From Epithemia pelagica (taxonomy: Eukaryota > Bacillariophyta > Bacillariophyceae > Surirellales > Surirellaceae): a stretch of 64,000 nucleotides of DNA. Below, piece after piece: positions 19,825 to 31,169 of this stretch. Location of the stretch: contig OX337233.1 in assembly GCA_946965045.2 (NCBI GenBank), positions 248,001 to 312,000 on the forward strand. Direction: 5' to 3'. The stretch's first letter is position 1. Each line of letters opens with the position of its first letter. A program made the translations under genes and the position numbers. The notes beneath the pieces are model-generated. The model was not told where the DNA came from and ran no database searches. It was given only the letters and a program-made list of their open reading frames with translations.

Positions 19825-20994
19825 TCATTTATGAGCTGATGTCGAGGTGGAGAAGGGTGAAATATGAACATGTCGGATATCCATTCCATCCCGGAACTGG
19901 AACCATCCGTTGGGCTGCTGCTCACAGAGTCGACCAAAACACCACGAATTCTTGTCCAGTAGTGGTAATGTTGCACAGGTAGGATTGTATCCACCACCAA
20001 TCACGGCAACTTGATTGGCAACAGTCACCATACTGCAGCCATTGCGGTGATTCACGAATGATGGGAGACTCCAAACGCGGTTGCGGTGCGTATCCAAGAC
20101 TTCCACGGTTGAATTGCGCCATCCTCCCGCCACCACCAGACAAGATCCCACGGCAACCATTGCACAATAAGCTCGAGGTTTGGAAAGCACCAATGCAGAG
20201 TGAGTAATCCAGGTGGACGAGAGAGAAATGAATGTCGAACAAGTCTCCTTTTTTGTCTCATCATTGTCACAGGGTGTTGCAAAGTCCATATACTCCACCG
20301 AGTCAAGATCGCCATGCACATTACGGCCTCCAACGACAAAGATGCGGTGGCCAATGACCGCACTGGCACACCATTGTCGTGGAACAGTCATGCTTGGTCC
20401 TGCAGTGACGGTGTGGTTCCTGGTATCAATAATATCTACAGAAGACAAGCTTCGACCGTCGTTGTAGCCACCCATCACAACAATGTATCGGTTGTGAACC
20501 GCAACAGCACAACATCCTGATCGTCTCGTTGATAAGCGACATATCAATGTCGTCCAATGACTCTCATGTTTGTTGCTTGTTGTTAAAGGTGATTGCAGCA
20601 AATCATTAAAGTCAATTCGTTCGATAGAATCCAATGGACCTTGATTGAATCCGCCCATCACGTAGACGCCGTCATTGCACACAACAGCGGCATGTCCTCG
20701 ACGTCTCTTGTTCATTGATGGCCCTTCGCGCCAGTGCTTGTCCGGCGCTGCTAAATCCAGTAGAAGAACGGAATTGGTTGTATTCCAACCTTTGTCCCAT
20801 CCTCCCGTCACAAAGACTGCTTGGGCCTTGTCGTTGTTGTAGTCGGTCTTATCGGAATGATTTCGTACAACCATAGCATGACGATAACGCCATCCACCCT
20901 GAAGAGGAGGCCAGTCGTTTTCATTCCATTCAGGTGTCTCGCCGAGAAGGACAAGGCCCGACTGCCATGCTTGTTCTTTCAGTGTCGTGCTCAT
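19825..20994 (-). CDS. Kelch-repeat protein, copy 3
   Basis: 389 aa from ATG 20994 (MSTTLKEQAWQSG). All six blades are present: VFVTGG, VYVMGG, IVVMGG, IFVVGG, LVVAGG, VAVIGG. The tail is of intermediate length and ends with FSTSTSAHK. Blade 1 is the most diverged (AQAVFVTGGWDKGWNTTNS). Its leader is class B, carrying the GTCACGA palindrome instead of the class A 20-mer, so regulation may differ from copies 1, 2 and 4. No targeting signal. Confidence 0.85.
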   Translation of the reverse strand: MSTTLKEQAWQSGLVLLGETPEWNENDWPPLQGGWRYRHAMVVRNHSDKTDYNNDKAQAVFVTGGWDKGWNTTNSVLLLDLAAPDKHWREGPSMNKRRRGHAAVVCNDGVYVMGGFNQGPLDSIERIDFNDLLQSPLTTSNKHESHWTTLICRLSTRRSGCCAVAVHNRYIVVMGGYNDGRSLSSVDIIDTRNHTVTAGPSMTVPRQWCASAVIGHRIFVVGGRNVHGDLDSVEYMDFATPCDNDETKKETCSTFISLSSTWITHSALVLSKPRAYCAMVAVGSCLVVAGGWRNSTVEVLDTHRNRVWSLPSFVNHRNGCSMVTVANQVAVIGGGYNPTCATLPLLDKNSWCFGRLCEQQPNGWFQFRDGMDIRHVHISPFSTSTSAHK

Positions 20995-21153
20995 TGCTCC
21001 AAAATATTAATAGCAGCAAATTTATGAATTCCGAGACACTGTATTGTGTTAGTGGTTAGTGGTTTTGCTCTGTTGTTGTGATTCTGATGGGTGCGGACTG
21101 GAAGCACGACTGACTGCACGAAATGGATGGACCAAAGAGGGCTAAGAGCTTTC

Positions 21154-21173
21154 GTCACGAGCAAAATCGTGAC
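21154..21173. promoter_or_regulatory. Class B palindrome, Kelch copy 3
   Basis: Perfect inverted repeat GTCACGA-gcaaaa-TCGTGAC, 160 bp before ATG 20994. The arms are unchanged before copies 5 and 9. A dimeric regulator site or an RNA hairpin is possible. Confidence 0.45.
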
Positions 21174-22734
21174 CCTAGACACGCAATGAAGAAGATCACG
21201 CATTCTTGTTTGGAGTTCCATGAAAGTTTTTGGATATCGAAATAATCCTCATGGCTAGAAAGACAACCACTGATATTTATGGTTTCCATCTATTTCTCTC
21301 TTTCCCTGTGTTGTATCCATAGGTTCTTCGTGGGAGCTCATGATAAGAGGATCTCCTTGCAATCCGAGCCTTTGCTTTCGACAACCACACACATGAGATG
21401 GTGATGTGCATTACACGAAACAAGAGATTCCATGTACCCCTCATTGCGGATCTTCCCTCACTCTGAGGATGAATGTTAGGATGTTGTGGGGAAGACGACC
21501 AACTGCTGGGACCACTTAATCGATCGAGAGTCTTATTGCAAACCATGATTGCCCACGGGCTTGGGCAGACCATCTCGAAGCTTTTTAGCCGTAGGAGCAA
21601 GCTTATAGGGGAAGTTTTGTGGATGAGGAATGACCCATCGCAACGTTTCTGCATCTTCGGTGCTGCCGCTGCTACACCCATTACTGCGGCTGCATTGATT
21701 GCGGACATGTTCGTCATTCCGTCGTCTCTAGTTTCCGCCATTGTTCGAGCTTTGCCAAGCGCCCATGGGAAGTAGCAGTATATCGATTGGAATGTGCTCC
21801 TCCGTTATCCTCTCGAGTCGTACAACAAGAATGGCAGGATGCGCTCATTGTCTGTTGTTTCCAATCCCCTCTAGTAGCAGAACATCAATGTGTTGGTGGG
21901 TCCCACGAAAAGGGGGCCACCATGTGGCTTTGGGGGGAGTCATTCTAGTACCATGCGGCCGTCGACCATCTCGGTGCCTCTGTTGTGGAATGGTCGTTGT
22001 CGAAGCGCCTTCTCGTTTTTTCCGTCCAGCCAATCTTTGTGACAATCTCGTTGATACTCTTGAATATACTCTCGTAGTCTGTCACCAAGAAAAGGAAGAA
22101 GACAAGTAGATGCCTCGTCACTACCAGAGTCTCAAAAGTTGCAATTCCATGGTTTCCCATCGAGTGTAGCAGTAGATTCTATTAGAGTGGTCGTCTTTTG
22201 GCGACGAGAGCCTCTGTCGATTCGAATTGGATATACGATAGAGTGACAATGCTCGTCTCGGTCGGCGTGCCCGCGAGCCATTCCTGTCCTCATTCTGCGA
22301 CCAAGATTTGGAATGGACTTTACAGACTTTGGGGAGGGGGACTCCACACCAGTTTTGGGGGGGAAGATCCATCGAAAATCGAAACGACAGGAAAAAGATA
22401 CCTCCACCACAATGTGTCGCTGTCGCTGTCGCCGTCTTTTGCTCCGGAGATTGACCTTTTCGCGCCTTCTGGCAGTCTTTTCTGCTGTTCCTCGGTCTCA
22501 ATCTTCCCCATTCTTTTATCTCGTAATACGGCGGCGCAAAGTTCGTTATCGTCCTCCTCCTCCCCTGATCATCGACCTGTATATGTGAGCGGCAGTCATT
22601 GCAAGAAGTCTCTTCACCATCCCCCACTAGACCTTGGAAACAACCCACAAGAACCGCAAGAGATGAACACAAGGACGAGAGAGACCCTTTTTTGATGCAA
22701 CTGTCCGTCACAACCATGATTCATGTGGTTGACA
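21174..22734. other. Spacer with class B leader relatives
   Basis: The first ~250 bp resemble 31170-31340 and include a shared TCCATAGGTT segment. The rest holds scattered pieces similar to the SOUL-like gene 5' flank (~22010-22060). A 154-codon minus-strand opening (21277-21741) has no recognised domain. No gene could be supported. Confidence 0.35.
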
Positions 22735-25401
22735 GCATGGGTCAGGAGAATGTACAGGATTGGAACAAGCCTCGAGTTTTTTAACGGTCACTCGGCTGTG
22801 GTAGAACAACGAGTGGGGATGTTGCTTCCACCAATAACCTCACATGAACAACCACACCAACAAGACACCTCCCTACAACAGCCACCACGAGTCAAGCGCT
22901 TCCCTGGCTTCATCAAGCAACCATAACAACTAGCACGACGACGATGGCCCAGCCACCAGACAATAGTAGCAGGACCATTGAGACACAACGACAAAGTCTC
23001 AACCACCCAAACCACAACAACTGGCAACCGGCAACACCCACACCCACACTCTGACACTTGCAAGTGGCACTGTTGCACCGAACCAATGACTCCCACCACC
23101 ACATGGAACCATGTTCCTCTTCCGCCTTGCAGCAACATGGCCTCAACTTCTGGTTGGTACCAGATGGTATGTCTGTCACCAACAATGATGTGTCTTCGGC
23201 CACAAGCCACCAAAGCATACAAGAAGGGAATCATAGTATCACGATCACAGGTGGTTCGCGATTGGGAGGCAATATCAAACAACTCAGAACTAACGAGTCG
23301 CACAAGAAAACTGCAGAGATGTGCACTTTCTTGATTCATGTCTCGAACTGGCTATTCCGCATGGTCCAACAGTCATGAGCTTTCGTGGTGACTTTGTGTC
23401 CTTAAGCGTTGTCGACCTCGGTAGACGCCTTTTGAAAATGGCCGATTCACTCATAAGAAACACAATGCTATCCGGATTCAAAGTGCAGGTGGAGAGAGAA
23501 AGGATGCATCTTACAAGCTACCAGCCAAACTTTCCAATACTCTCAAGCGTATCTTGTCGTTTGGTATACCGAGTGGCCGAAAGTATGCTCAAACTGTCGA
23601 CTTGAACCAATGAAACACCGCAGTATGACTATTTATTTTGTATGCAGGAGAAGGGCAAAAAGAGCAACGGTGCGATACCGTGACCAACGTGGTCGCATGG
23701 CAATCCACGGGCACGAAGAAAGACGCAAAGGAACATGGACCATCCAGACAAACAACAAACATAATCCATGGCAATTGCGAAGGCAAATATGACTCGATCT
23801 CTATAAGTTTACAAGACACCATGCTTTGGATCCCCTCTGATTCTTTCTCACCAAATCGTCCTTCCTTCAGTCCCCAATCTGCATTCTGCGAGATCCGATC
23901 CTGTCCACGATAAACAAGAAACAGACACGCGAATTGCGCCATTCCGACAGCGACGAACAGAACCATTCAGGCACGACCGCCTCGGGCGACTCGTGTTCCA
24001 ACACGACCAATCATTCATACGGTGTGGGTGGCTAGGCTTCCAAGACGGCCAAGACATGATCGGCCGCATTCGTGGTCGTGGTTTTCTTGTTTGTGCTGCT
24101 GAGTTCAGTGCGAGGCACAAAGTGGAGGTAGAGTACTCTTGTACGACAGTGTTGTATCGTGCAACAAGGTTTCAGCGGAACTGGCATCGAGGGGCACGAC
24201 ATCGCGATGAGGAGGAGTTTGTTTCCAGGCATGTAGTGGTGGTGGAAGTTTCCTGGCTCGTTGTCGTCGTCGTCAATGCTCACTTCCAAGATGGTTTCGT
24301 CCAATTGCGGTACGTCAGGAAGAGGGCCTTCTTCTTTTGTGGCTGTGTTGGTAGTTCGGGAGGTTGTGGTGTGGCAATGACAAGACTCGATTCCTTGTAG
24401 TCGTTCTGGTCAATTGCGACAACTGGCACGACCCTCAATTGGATTTGGTGGGTTTTTCTTGGCTTTGTTCTGGAGGAACTTGACTGTCGCAAATGTCCTC
24501 CTGACGAGATGAAATCTCAACCACGACGATGACGATGTTGCAGGGGTTTGTATCGTGGCCTGTTCAACTTGCAAGATATCGTAGCCAAGAGGGTATTACA
24601 AAAATAGATGCGGTGTACGTCCCTCGTCATCAAGTTCTTCCATGAGAGAAGGAAACTTGAACAAGAATCGAACACATTCGGTCATATGGGCTTGACAGGC
24701 CAACTGAATCGGCAAACTCCCATGAGTATTGCCCTGGTGCGGCAATTGAGGGGCCAATTCCACCAACAATCGTACCACTGCCAAGGACGAGGCGACATCG
24801 CCATCCTCGGCCGTCTCCTCCGTGGTTGGTGGTTGGACAGCCGACCGTGTGTATTTGTCATCGTCGTCATGATCATCATCTTCATTGGGCCATTCTGGCT
24901 TGACATAACATATCAAGTGCAACAAGGTATTGCAATACACATGCAACAGCAGGTAAAAGAAGGCATTTGAGATTGGAGCGCGGTGACTCCTCTGAGAGGG
25001 ACAAACTGAATTAGACATGAAACGGTCCTTTTGGGAATGCACCACTGTCGGTTCTTGCCCTAGCTGCCACAGCTAAAGTGCCACGATGCCACGACAAAGC
25101 ACCAGATTCTTGTCGCGTCCTTACACAAGCCGGATCGTTCCTTCCAGCCTTTGACAACAAAGAAGTACCTCCTATCTTGCATCATATTGTTTCTATTTTT
25201 GAGTAACCACTTACTAGGTTCTAGGATTGCAATTGAACGTGGAAAACATGTCAATGACTTGAAAACAAACGTCTAGGCTTCATCCTTCCCCTCATCACCA
25301 CGGTGAGTATTGGACCTTGCTCGTTCACAAGCTAATGTCGATGTGGACAAGGGTGAGATATCATAATCTCGGATACGCATACCTTCAAGAGAATGATACT
25401 A
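22735..25401. repeat. Duplicated Kelch-flanking block, copy 2
   Basis: Partner of 14226-17146. Carries the second ankyrin-like remnant and has the ~225-bp internal deletion at ~25028. A minus-strand frame at 22788-23339 (ESAHLCSFLVRLVSSELFDI) looks coding but matches no family I know and is broken in the other copies. Confidence 0.8.
23850..25045 (-). pseudogene. Ankyrin-repeat-like gene remnant 2
   Basis: The 149-codon opening at 24596-25045 joins two parts that are separate in remnant 1: LLLHVYCNTLLHLICYVKPEW and VVRLLVELAPQLPHQGNTHG-SLPIQLACQAHMTECVRFL. This gives about two ankyrin-like repeats around an acidic insert. It ends at HLFL. Later coding pieces (MDETILEVSIDDDDNEP, NAADHVLAVLEA) are in other frames. 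Better preserved than remnant 1 but still broken. Confidence 0.5.
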
Positions 25402-26484
25402 TCAGTTCGATTGGTGCTCACAGAGTCGACGAAAGCACCATGTATTCTTGTCGATTAGTGGTAATGTCGCACAGGTAGGATTGTACACACCACCAATCAC
25501 GGCAACTTGATTGGCAACAGTCACCATATTGCAGCCAGCACGGTGATTTCCGAATGGTGGAAGATTCCACACGCGGTTGAAGTGCGTATCCAAGACTTCC
25601 ACCGTTGAATTGCCCCATCCTCCCGCCACCACCAGACAAGAACCCATGGCAACCACTGCACGAGTAGTTCGTGCATTGGAAAGGACCAGATCAGAGAGAG
25701 TCATCCAAGGGGACGAGAAAGAACTCAATGTCAAGCCAGTCTGCTTCTTTGTCTCTTCATTGTCACCAGGCTTTGAAAATCCCAAATACTCCACCAAGCG
25801 TCCTCTGTAGCCTCCAACGGAGAAGATGCGGTTACCAATGACCACACTAGCACAATATGATCGAGGAATATTCATGCTTGGTCCCGCAGTGACAGTGTGG
25901 TGCCTGGTATCAATAATATCCACCGACGGCAACGTTCGACTACCGTCATAACCACCAATTACAACGATGTATCGGTTGTGAACCGCAACAGCACAACATC
26001 CAAATCGATGCGTTGATAAGCGACAATTCAATGTCGTCCAGTGGCTCTTCTTTGAACTGCTTGATGTCGAAGATGATTGCAGCAAATCATTGGCATCAAT
26101 GCGTTCCATGCAATCGAACATTGAATTGTCAGCATATCCTCCCATCACGTAGACGGCTCTGTTGCACACAACAGCGGCATGTCCTCGACGACTCTTGTTC
26201 ATGGGTGGCCCTTCTCGCCACTGTTTGTTTGGGTTTGCCAAGTTCAATACAAGAACGGAATTGGTGACATATTCGCCTTGTTGACGCCCTCCCATCACGA
26301 CGACCGTTTGTCTCTTCGGCTTGTTGTCGTTGCCGTCCGTATCGGGATGATCTAGTACAACCGTAGCATGACGATAACGCCATCCACCCATAAGAGGAGG
26401 CCAGTCGTTTTCATTCCATTCTGCTGTCTCGTCTGAAAGGACAAGGCCCGACTGCCAGGCTTCTTCTTTCAATGTCGTGGGCAT
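25402..26484 (-). CDS. Kelch-repeat protein, copy 4
   Basis: 360 aa from ATG 26484 (MPTTLKEEAWQSG). Near twin of copy 2 (start 18226) with the same short C-terminus RRLCEHQSN. Blade GG marks: VVVMGG, VYVMGG, IVVIGG, IFSVGG, LVVAGG, VAVIGG. The differences from copy 2 cluster in blades 3-4 (IVVIGGYDGSRTLPSVD against IVVMGGYNDRYLPSVD), which suggests patchy conversion from another copy rather than random drift. Confidence 0.85.
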   Translation of the reverse strand: MPTTLKEEAWQSGLVLSDETAEWNENDWPPLMGGWRYRHATVVLDHPDTDGNDNKPKRQTVVVMGGRQQGEYVTNSVLVLNLANPNKQWREGPPMNKSRRGHAAVVCNRAVYVMGGYADNSMFDCMERIDANDLLQSSSTSSSSKKSHWTTLNCRLSTHRFGCCAVAVHNRYIVVIGGYDGSRTLPSVDIIDTRHHTVTAGPSMNIPRSYCASVVIGNRIFSVGGYRGRLVEYLGFSKPGDNEETKKQTGLTLSSFSSPWMTLSDLVLSNARTTRAVVAMGSCLVVAGGWGNSTVEVLDTHFNRVWNLPPFGNHRAGCNMVTVANQVAVIGGVYNPTCATLPLIDKNTWCFRRLCEHQSN

Positions 26485-26634
26485 GCTTCGAAACGATTTG
26501 ACTGCAGAATTTATGTGTAGTGCGTTTGCGGCTGTTGCGAGTCTGATTTGTATGGATGGAAGCACGACGAGGACTCGCTTAGAGTACACGTGGAAGCTTT
26601 GGACCCACAAAAAGCGTCTGTCGCATGTACGATA

Positions 26635-26654
26635 TCGCACATAGACTTCATGAC
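26635..26654 (-). promoter_or_regulatory. Class A Kelch upstream 20-mer
   Basis: TCGCACATAGACTTCATGAC, 151 bp before ATG 26484, same spacing as copy 2. Confidence 0.4.
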
Positions 26655-26792
26655 ACGACCACAGCAAGCAGAGCGTATCTTTCCCCACAAAAGATGCGCG
26701 AATCCACAGATCTGTTCCCAAAACCAAACGATGGACAACATCCACAAAAGAACAAACCGTCGACACATTCTCATGTCAAAACGACCCACAGC

Positions 26793-26800
26793 CTTTTATA
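26793..26800 (-). promoter_or_regulatory. TATA-like box, Kelch copy 4
   Basis: Gene-strand TATAAAAG, about 310 bp before the ATG, in the same 18-bp context as copies 2 and 6. Confidence 0.4.
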
Positions 26801-26859
26801 GAGCCAAACCAGATGAGGAACCCAGCTAAGAGAAACCAGCCTTCGGAATGAACAAGGCC

Positions 26860-27810
26860 AATTGTGGACGGGTGCATCTGCGGATGGGTCAGGAATGTAA
26901 GAACCGCAAGAGATGAACACACGCACGAGAGAGACCCTTTCTCAGGCAGCTTGGCTCAGGAATGTACAGGATTGAAACAAGCCTCGAGTTTGGTCAACGG
27001 TCACTCAGCTGTGGTAGAACAACGAGTGGTGATGTTGCTTCCACGAATAACGTCACACGAACAACCACACAAACAAGACACCTCCCCACAACGACCACCA
27101 CCAGTCAAGCTTTTCCCTGGCTTCATCAAGCAACCATGATGACTAGCATGATGACGACGACTGCAGCCCTGCCTCAAGACAATAGCAGCAGGACCTTGAA
27201 GAGACAATGACAAAGTCTCATCGTCCCAAACCACAACAATGGACAAACACCCACGCCACTCTGACACTTGCAAGTGGCACTGTTGCGCCGAACCAACGAC
27301 TTCCACCACCACTTTATTCGACATGGAACCATGTTCCTCTTCCGCCTTGCAGCAACATGACCCCAACTTCTAGTTGGTACCAGACGATGTGTCCTTCACC
27401 ATCAATGGTGTGTCTTCGGCCACCGAGCAACCAAAGCATACAAGAAGGAAATCATAGTACCACGATCACAAGTGGTTCGCGATTGGGAGGCAATATCAAA
27501 CAACTCAGAACTATCGTGTCGCATAAGAAAACCGTGTGGTCCAACAGTCCTGAGCTTTCGTGGCGACTGTGTGTCCTTAAGCGTTGTCGACCTCGGTAGA
27601 CGCCTTTTGGAAATAGCCGATTCACTCACCTCACAAGAATCAATGCTATCCATATTCGAAGCGCACGTAGAGAGAGAAAGGATGCATCCTAGAAGCTACC
27701 AGCCAAACTGTCCAATACTCTCAAGCGCATCTTGTCGTTTGGTATACCGAGGTGGCCAAAACAATGCTGAAACTGTTGACTTCAACCAGTGATAATGCAA
27801 TAGTGACCTC
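26860..27810. repeat. Third, diverged copy of flanking block
   Basis: Similar to 14240-15090 and 22740-23600 (GGAATGTACAGGATT, AACAACGAGTGG, CCTCGGTAGACGCC) with indels. It then leaves the ankyrin block and joins a different repeat at ~27815. No intact gene. Confidence 0.6.
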
Positions 27811-27819
27811 TCAAGCTAC

Positions 27820-28760
27820 CCTTGCTCGTTGGACGGGCGTGACCTTGGTTCTTCTGTGTCGGTATCTTTTTCAACCATTGATCATCTTCCAAGACGACGC
27901 TGCACGTTTGGATGCATATCGTGTTCGCCGCTTCCACACGCTCTTGTGCGAATATGGAAAGGATTCGATAAGTCCCATCTACAACTTAATGCCAGCAGCG
28001 ACTTCCAAACACTGGAGAATATGCTATATAGTCGCCACACATTGTGGCACGATTGAATGCCTCAACTAAAGACCTTGCGCGGCACTCGGGAATTGGGATG
28101 CTACGTCGTCGCTCTCTTTACCCGCCCAGAAGAAGCAAGATGGACAATATCTCACATTGGGTAGTCGAATTGGTCCGGTTCCACCGCTCGTTTTTGGGTT
28201 CTGACTGACAATCATCACCAAACCGTTTCAGTTTGCCGTGCTCAAGGTTGCTGACCTGACATCCGATTTGGCCATGGTGCAGATGTCCGATTCTTGGTTG
28301 GTGTTGAATTCTACTCGCTCGGGGACATAGTGGTTGTTGAGGCAGTCCCACACCAAAGGCATGAATTTTCTTTCAGTGAGGTCGGAGCGGTCATTCAATA
28401 GTAACCTATCAATCTCCCCTTGCTCGTTGGACGGGCGTGACCTTGGTTTTTCTTTGACGGTATCTCTTTCAACCATTGATCGTCTTCCAAGACGACGCTG
28501 CGCGTTTGGATGCCTATCGTGTTTGTCGGCTCCACACGATCTTGTGCCAGCAGCGACTTTTAAACCCTGGTGCCGTATATTCGCCGCGAAATATGGCACG
28601 ATGGAATGCCATTGAAGACCTTGCGGCACTCGAAAATTGGGATGCTACGCCGCTCTCTTTACCGCCCAGAAGCAAGATGGACACTATCTCACATTGGGTA
28701 CAGGTCGAATTGGTATGGTTCCACCGCGCGTTTTTGTGTTCTGATGGACAATCATGACCC
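27820..28760. repeat. Tandem direct repeat of ~590-bp period
   Basis: GCTCGTTGGACGGGCGTGAC at ~27825 recurs at ~28422, and the following ~300 bp correspond, including FQDDAARLDAYRV on the plus strand in both copies. A diverged partial unit lies at 18905-19160. Function unknown. Confidence 0.65.
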
Positions 28761-28848
28761 AACCGTTTGAGTTTGCCGTGTTCCAGGTAAATCGTCTCGC
28801 TTACGTGACGTGCACATGTCCGATTCATGGTTGGTGTTGTAATTCTAC

Positions 28849-29218
28849 ATCTGCTCCGCGGAGTGGGGAGGCACAAGGAGGGGCTATTGACTCCGAGAAG
28901 GGCAATAGCTTCGAGAAGTGGACCGCCTTCTAAATCCGCGTCAGCGGATTTGGCGGTCCACGACGAGGAGCTATTGCCTGCCGAGGAGTCAATAGCCCCG
29001 ACAAGTGCCCCCACGACCAGGAGGGGATGTCGCTTGCTTCTATAAACTCCGAGTCCCCCCCTAATTAACTGTCACACTTTTTCCCAGGACTGTTTTTTTT
29101 TGCTCCGCACTAGCTTTTTTAGCTCCGCACTTGCTCGCGTATGAGAGCGCGGCCGTCGTGGGCAATATGAGGCCATATTAGACGAAAATCCTACTTCCAT
29201 TCCGAGGAGCTATAGTAG
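28849..29218. mobile_element. Foldback (palindromic) element with 8-bp target duplication
   Basis: A 370-bp insertion. It is flanked by AATTCTAC (28841-28848) and AATTCCAC (29219-29226), a target duplication with one mismatch. The uninterrupted relative at ~28305 reads GTTGAATTCTACTCGC. The ends are weak inverted repeats (GCTCCGCGGAGTGG at the left; complement of the right end AGCTCCTCGGAATGG). Inside is a long imperfect palindrome (28858-29020) with ~70-bp arms centred on AAATCCGCGTCAGCGGATTT. No coding capacity. An 8-bp duplication would suit hAT-like mobilisation. Confidence 0.65.
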
Positions 29219-29226
29219 AATTCCAC

Positions 29227-29842
29227 TCGTTCGGCGACATAGTGGTTGTTCAGGCAGTCCCACACTACAAGCTTTCCCAGACTTTTGCTTACCCACAACC
29301 CTTTTTGTCATTGACGTCCGAACCATGGACCCCTGTTCCGACCACAACTTTCTCAAGGCAAGAAAACAATCAACCGTAGCCAGAGCAAATGCACACCGTC
29401 ATTGATGCTTGGTTAGATCAAGGTAGCTCCAATAGCGCGTCTCGGTCAGTCTCCACAGTCACAAGAGTGTCTCCCTGTTATGTGGACAAGGAGACTAGCC
29501 TATGCATTCCGAGGATGGAAACTGGTGGTGCGAGGGAGTATAAGTTGCCACGGAGAAATACTTCAGGGACTGCCAAAGTACTCAACAATACGACAGTAGC
29601 ACTCAACACAGAGCAAAACTCTGCATAATCCATGACATTGTTTTGTCGTTTCGGAACAGTCTCGTTCTCCCGGACACGTCGTATGACATGATTGATGATT
29701 TCATTTGTACAATAAAGATTCACATGAGAACTCCGCAGGCAGCGGACACTACGAAAACTGTTTGAGATCAACATGTTTGAGATCAAAATGATTATTAGAT
29801 AGCTTCACCATTCTAGGACATTAAAGCAACGTGATGCCCACT
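29227..29842. repeat. Diverged relative of 19170-19800
   Basis: Corresponds to the 3'-flank block of copy 3 (CTTTCCCAGACTTTTGC, AAGGAGACTA, GAGCAAAACTCTGCAT, GTTTCGGAACAGTCTCG). No gene. Confidence 0.6.
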
Positions 29843-31009
29843 TCAAGTTTCATCCGTCCCTTCATCACCACGGCGTGTATCATGCCTTGTTAGTGAAATA
29901 TGAACATGTCGGATATCTATTCTTTCCCGGAACTGATACCATCCGTTGGGCTGCTGTTCACAGAGTTGTCGAAAACACCACGAATTCTTGTCCAGTAGTG
30001 GTAATGTCGCACAGGTAGAATTGAATCCACCACCAATCACGGCAACTTGATTGGCAACAGTCACCAAAGTGCAGTCAATGCGGTTATTTCCGAGTGGTGG
30101 GAGATTCCAAACGCGGTTGCGGTGCGTATCCAACACCTCCACAGTTTGACGGCTTCCTCCGGCCACAATAAGACAAGATCCCACGGCAACCATTGCACAC
30201 GAATAAGCTCGAGGGTTGGGAAGCACCAATTCAGGGTGAGTGGTCCAAGCGGACGAGAAGGAAATGACTGTAGCCAAAGTTTCGTCCATTGCATCATCCA
30301 AATACTCCACCGAATCAAGTACATTGTCATCGTTTCGGCCTCCAACAACAAAGATGCGGTGACCCACGACCGCACTGGCACACCATGCTCGTGGAGCAGT
30401 CATAGATGGTCCGGAAATGAGAGTGTGGTTGGTGGTATCTAGAATATCCACCGACGCCAAGGTCTGTCTCCAGTAGCGTCCACCCATGACAACAATATAT
30501 CGGTTGTGCACCGCAACAGTACAACATCCATATCGTCCCGTTGATAATCGACATGTCAATGTCGTCCAATGACGTTCATGTGTGGTGCTGGTTGTCAAAG
30601 ATGATTGCAGCAAATCATTGGCATCAATTTTTTCGATGCAATTCAAAATTCTTTCATTGTTGTATCCTCCCATCACGTAGACCCCTCCATTGCACGCAAG
30701 AGCAGCATGTCCATTACGTGCCTTGTTCATGGATGGCCCTTCTCGCCACTGCTTGACTGGATCTGCCAGATTTAATAACAGAACGGAATCCATGGTACCT
30801 TGGTCTTGTTGATATCCGCCCAGCACGACTACAGTTTGTCCGTTGTTCTTGTTATTGTCGTCTTCATCGGGGTGATCAAGTACGACCGTAGCATGTTCGT
30901 CACGCCATCCACCCTCAAGAGGAGGCCAGTCCTCGAAATTCCATTCAGGTGTCTCGTCTAACTGGACAAGGCCCGACTGCCAGGCTTGTTCTTTCAGTGT
31001 CATGTTCAT
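29843..31009 (-). CDS. Kelch-repeat protein, copy 5
   Basis: 388 aa from ATG 31009 (MNMTLKEQAWQSG; the next Met is two codons on). Blades: VVVLGG, VYVMGG, IVVMGG, IFVVGG, LIVAGG, VAVIGG. The linker between blades 4 and 5 is shorter than in sisters (DDAMDETLATVISFS), lacking the Lys-rich KKETGSTF segment. The C-terminus is polar (RHDTRRGDEGTDET). Class B leader. The broken 8.5-kb start is most like this copy. Confidence 0.85.
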   Translation of the reverse strand: MNMTLKEQAWQSGLVQLDETPEWNFEDWPPLEGGWRDEHATVVLDHPDEDDNNKNNGQTVVVLGGYQQDQGTMDSVLLLNLADPVKQWREGPSMNKARNGHAALACNGGVYVMGGYNNERILNCIEKIDANDLLQSSLTTSTTHERHWTTLTCRLSTGRYGCCTVAVHNRYIVVMGGRYWRQTLASVDILDTTNHTLISGPSMTAPRAWCASAVVGHRIFVVGGRNDDNVLDSVEYLDDAMDETLATVISFSSAWTTHPELVLPNPRAYSCAMVAVGSCLIVAGGSRQTVEVLDTHRNRVWNLPPLGNNRIDCTLVTVANQVAVIGGGFNSTCATLPLLDKNSWCFRQLCEQQPNGWYQFRERIDIRHVHISLTRHDTRRGDEGTDET

Positions 31010-31148
31010 GGTTCCAAACGTTGACTGTAGAATCTATGAGGTCTTGTAAGAGGTTCGTGCGTTTGCTAAGCTCCTGTGATTTTGATGGGTGCGGACTGGA
31101 AGCACGACTGATTTCACGAAATGGATAGACCAAAGATGGGTCGCTTTC

Positions 31149-31168
31149 GTCACGAGACAAATCGTGAC
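31149..31168. promoter_or_regulatory. Class B palindrome, Kelch copy 5
   Basis: GTCACGA-gacaaa-TCGTGAC, 140 bp before ATG 31009. Arms identical to the sites before copies 3 and 9. Confidence 0.45.
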
Positions 31169-31169
31169 C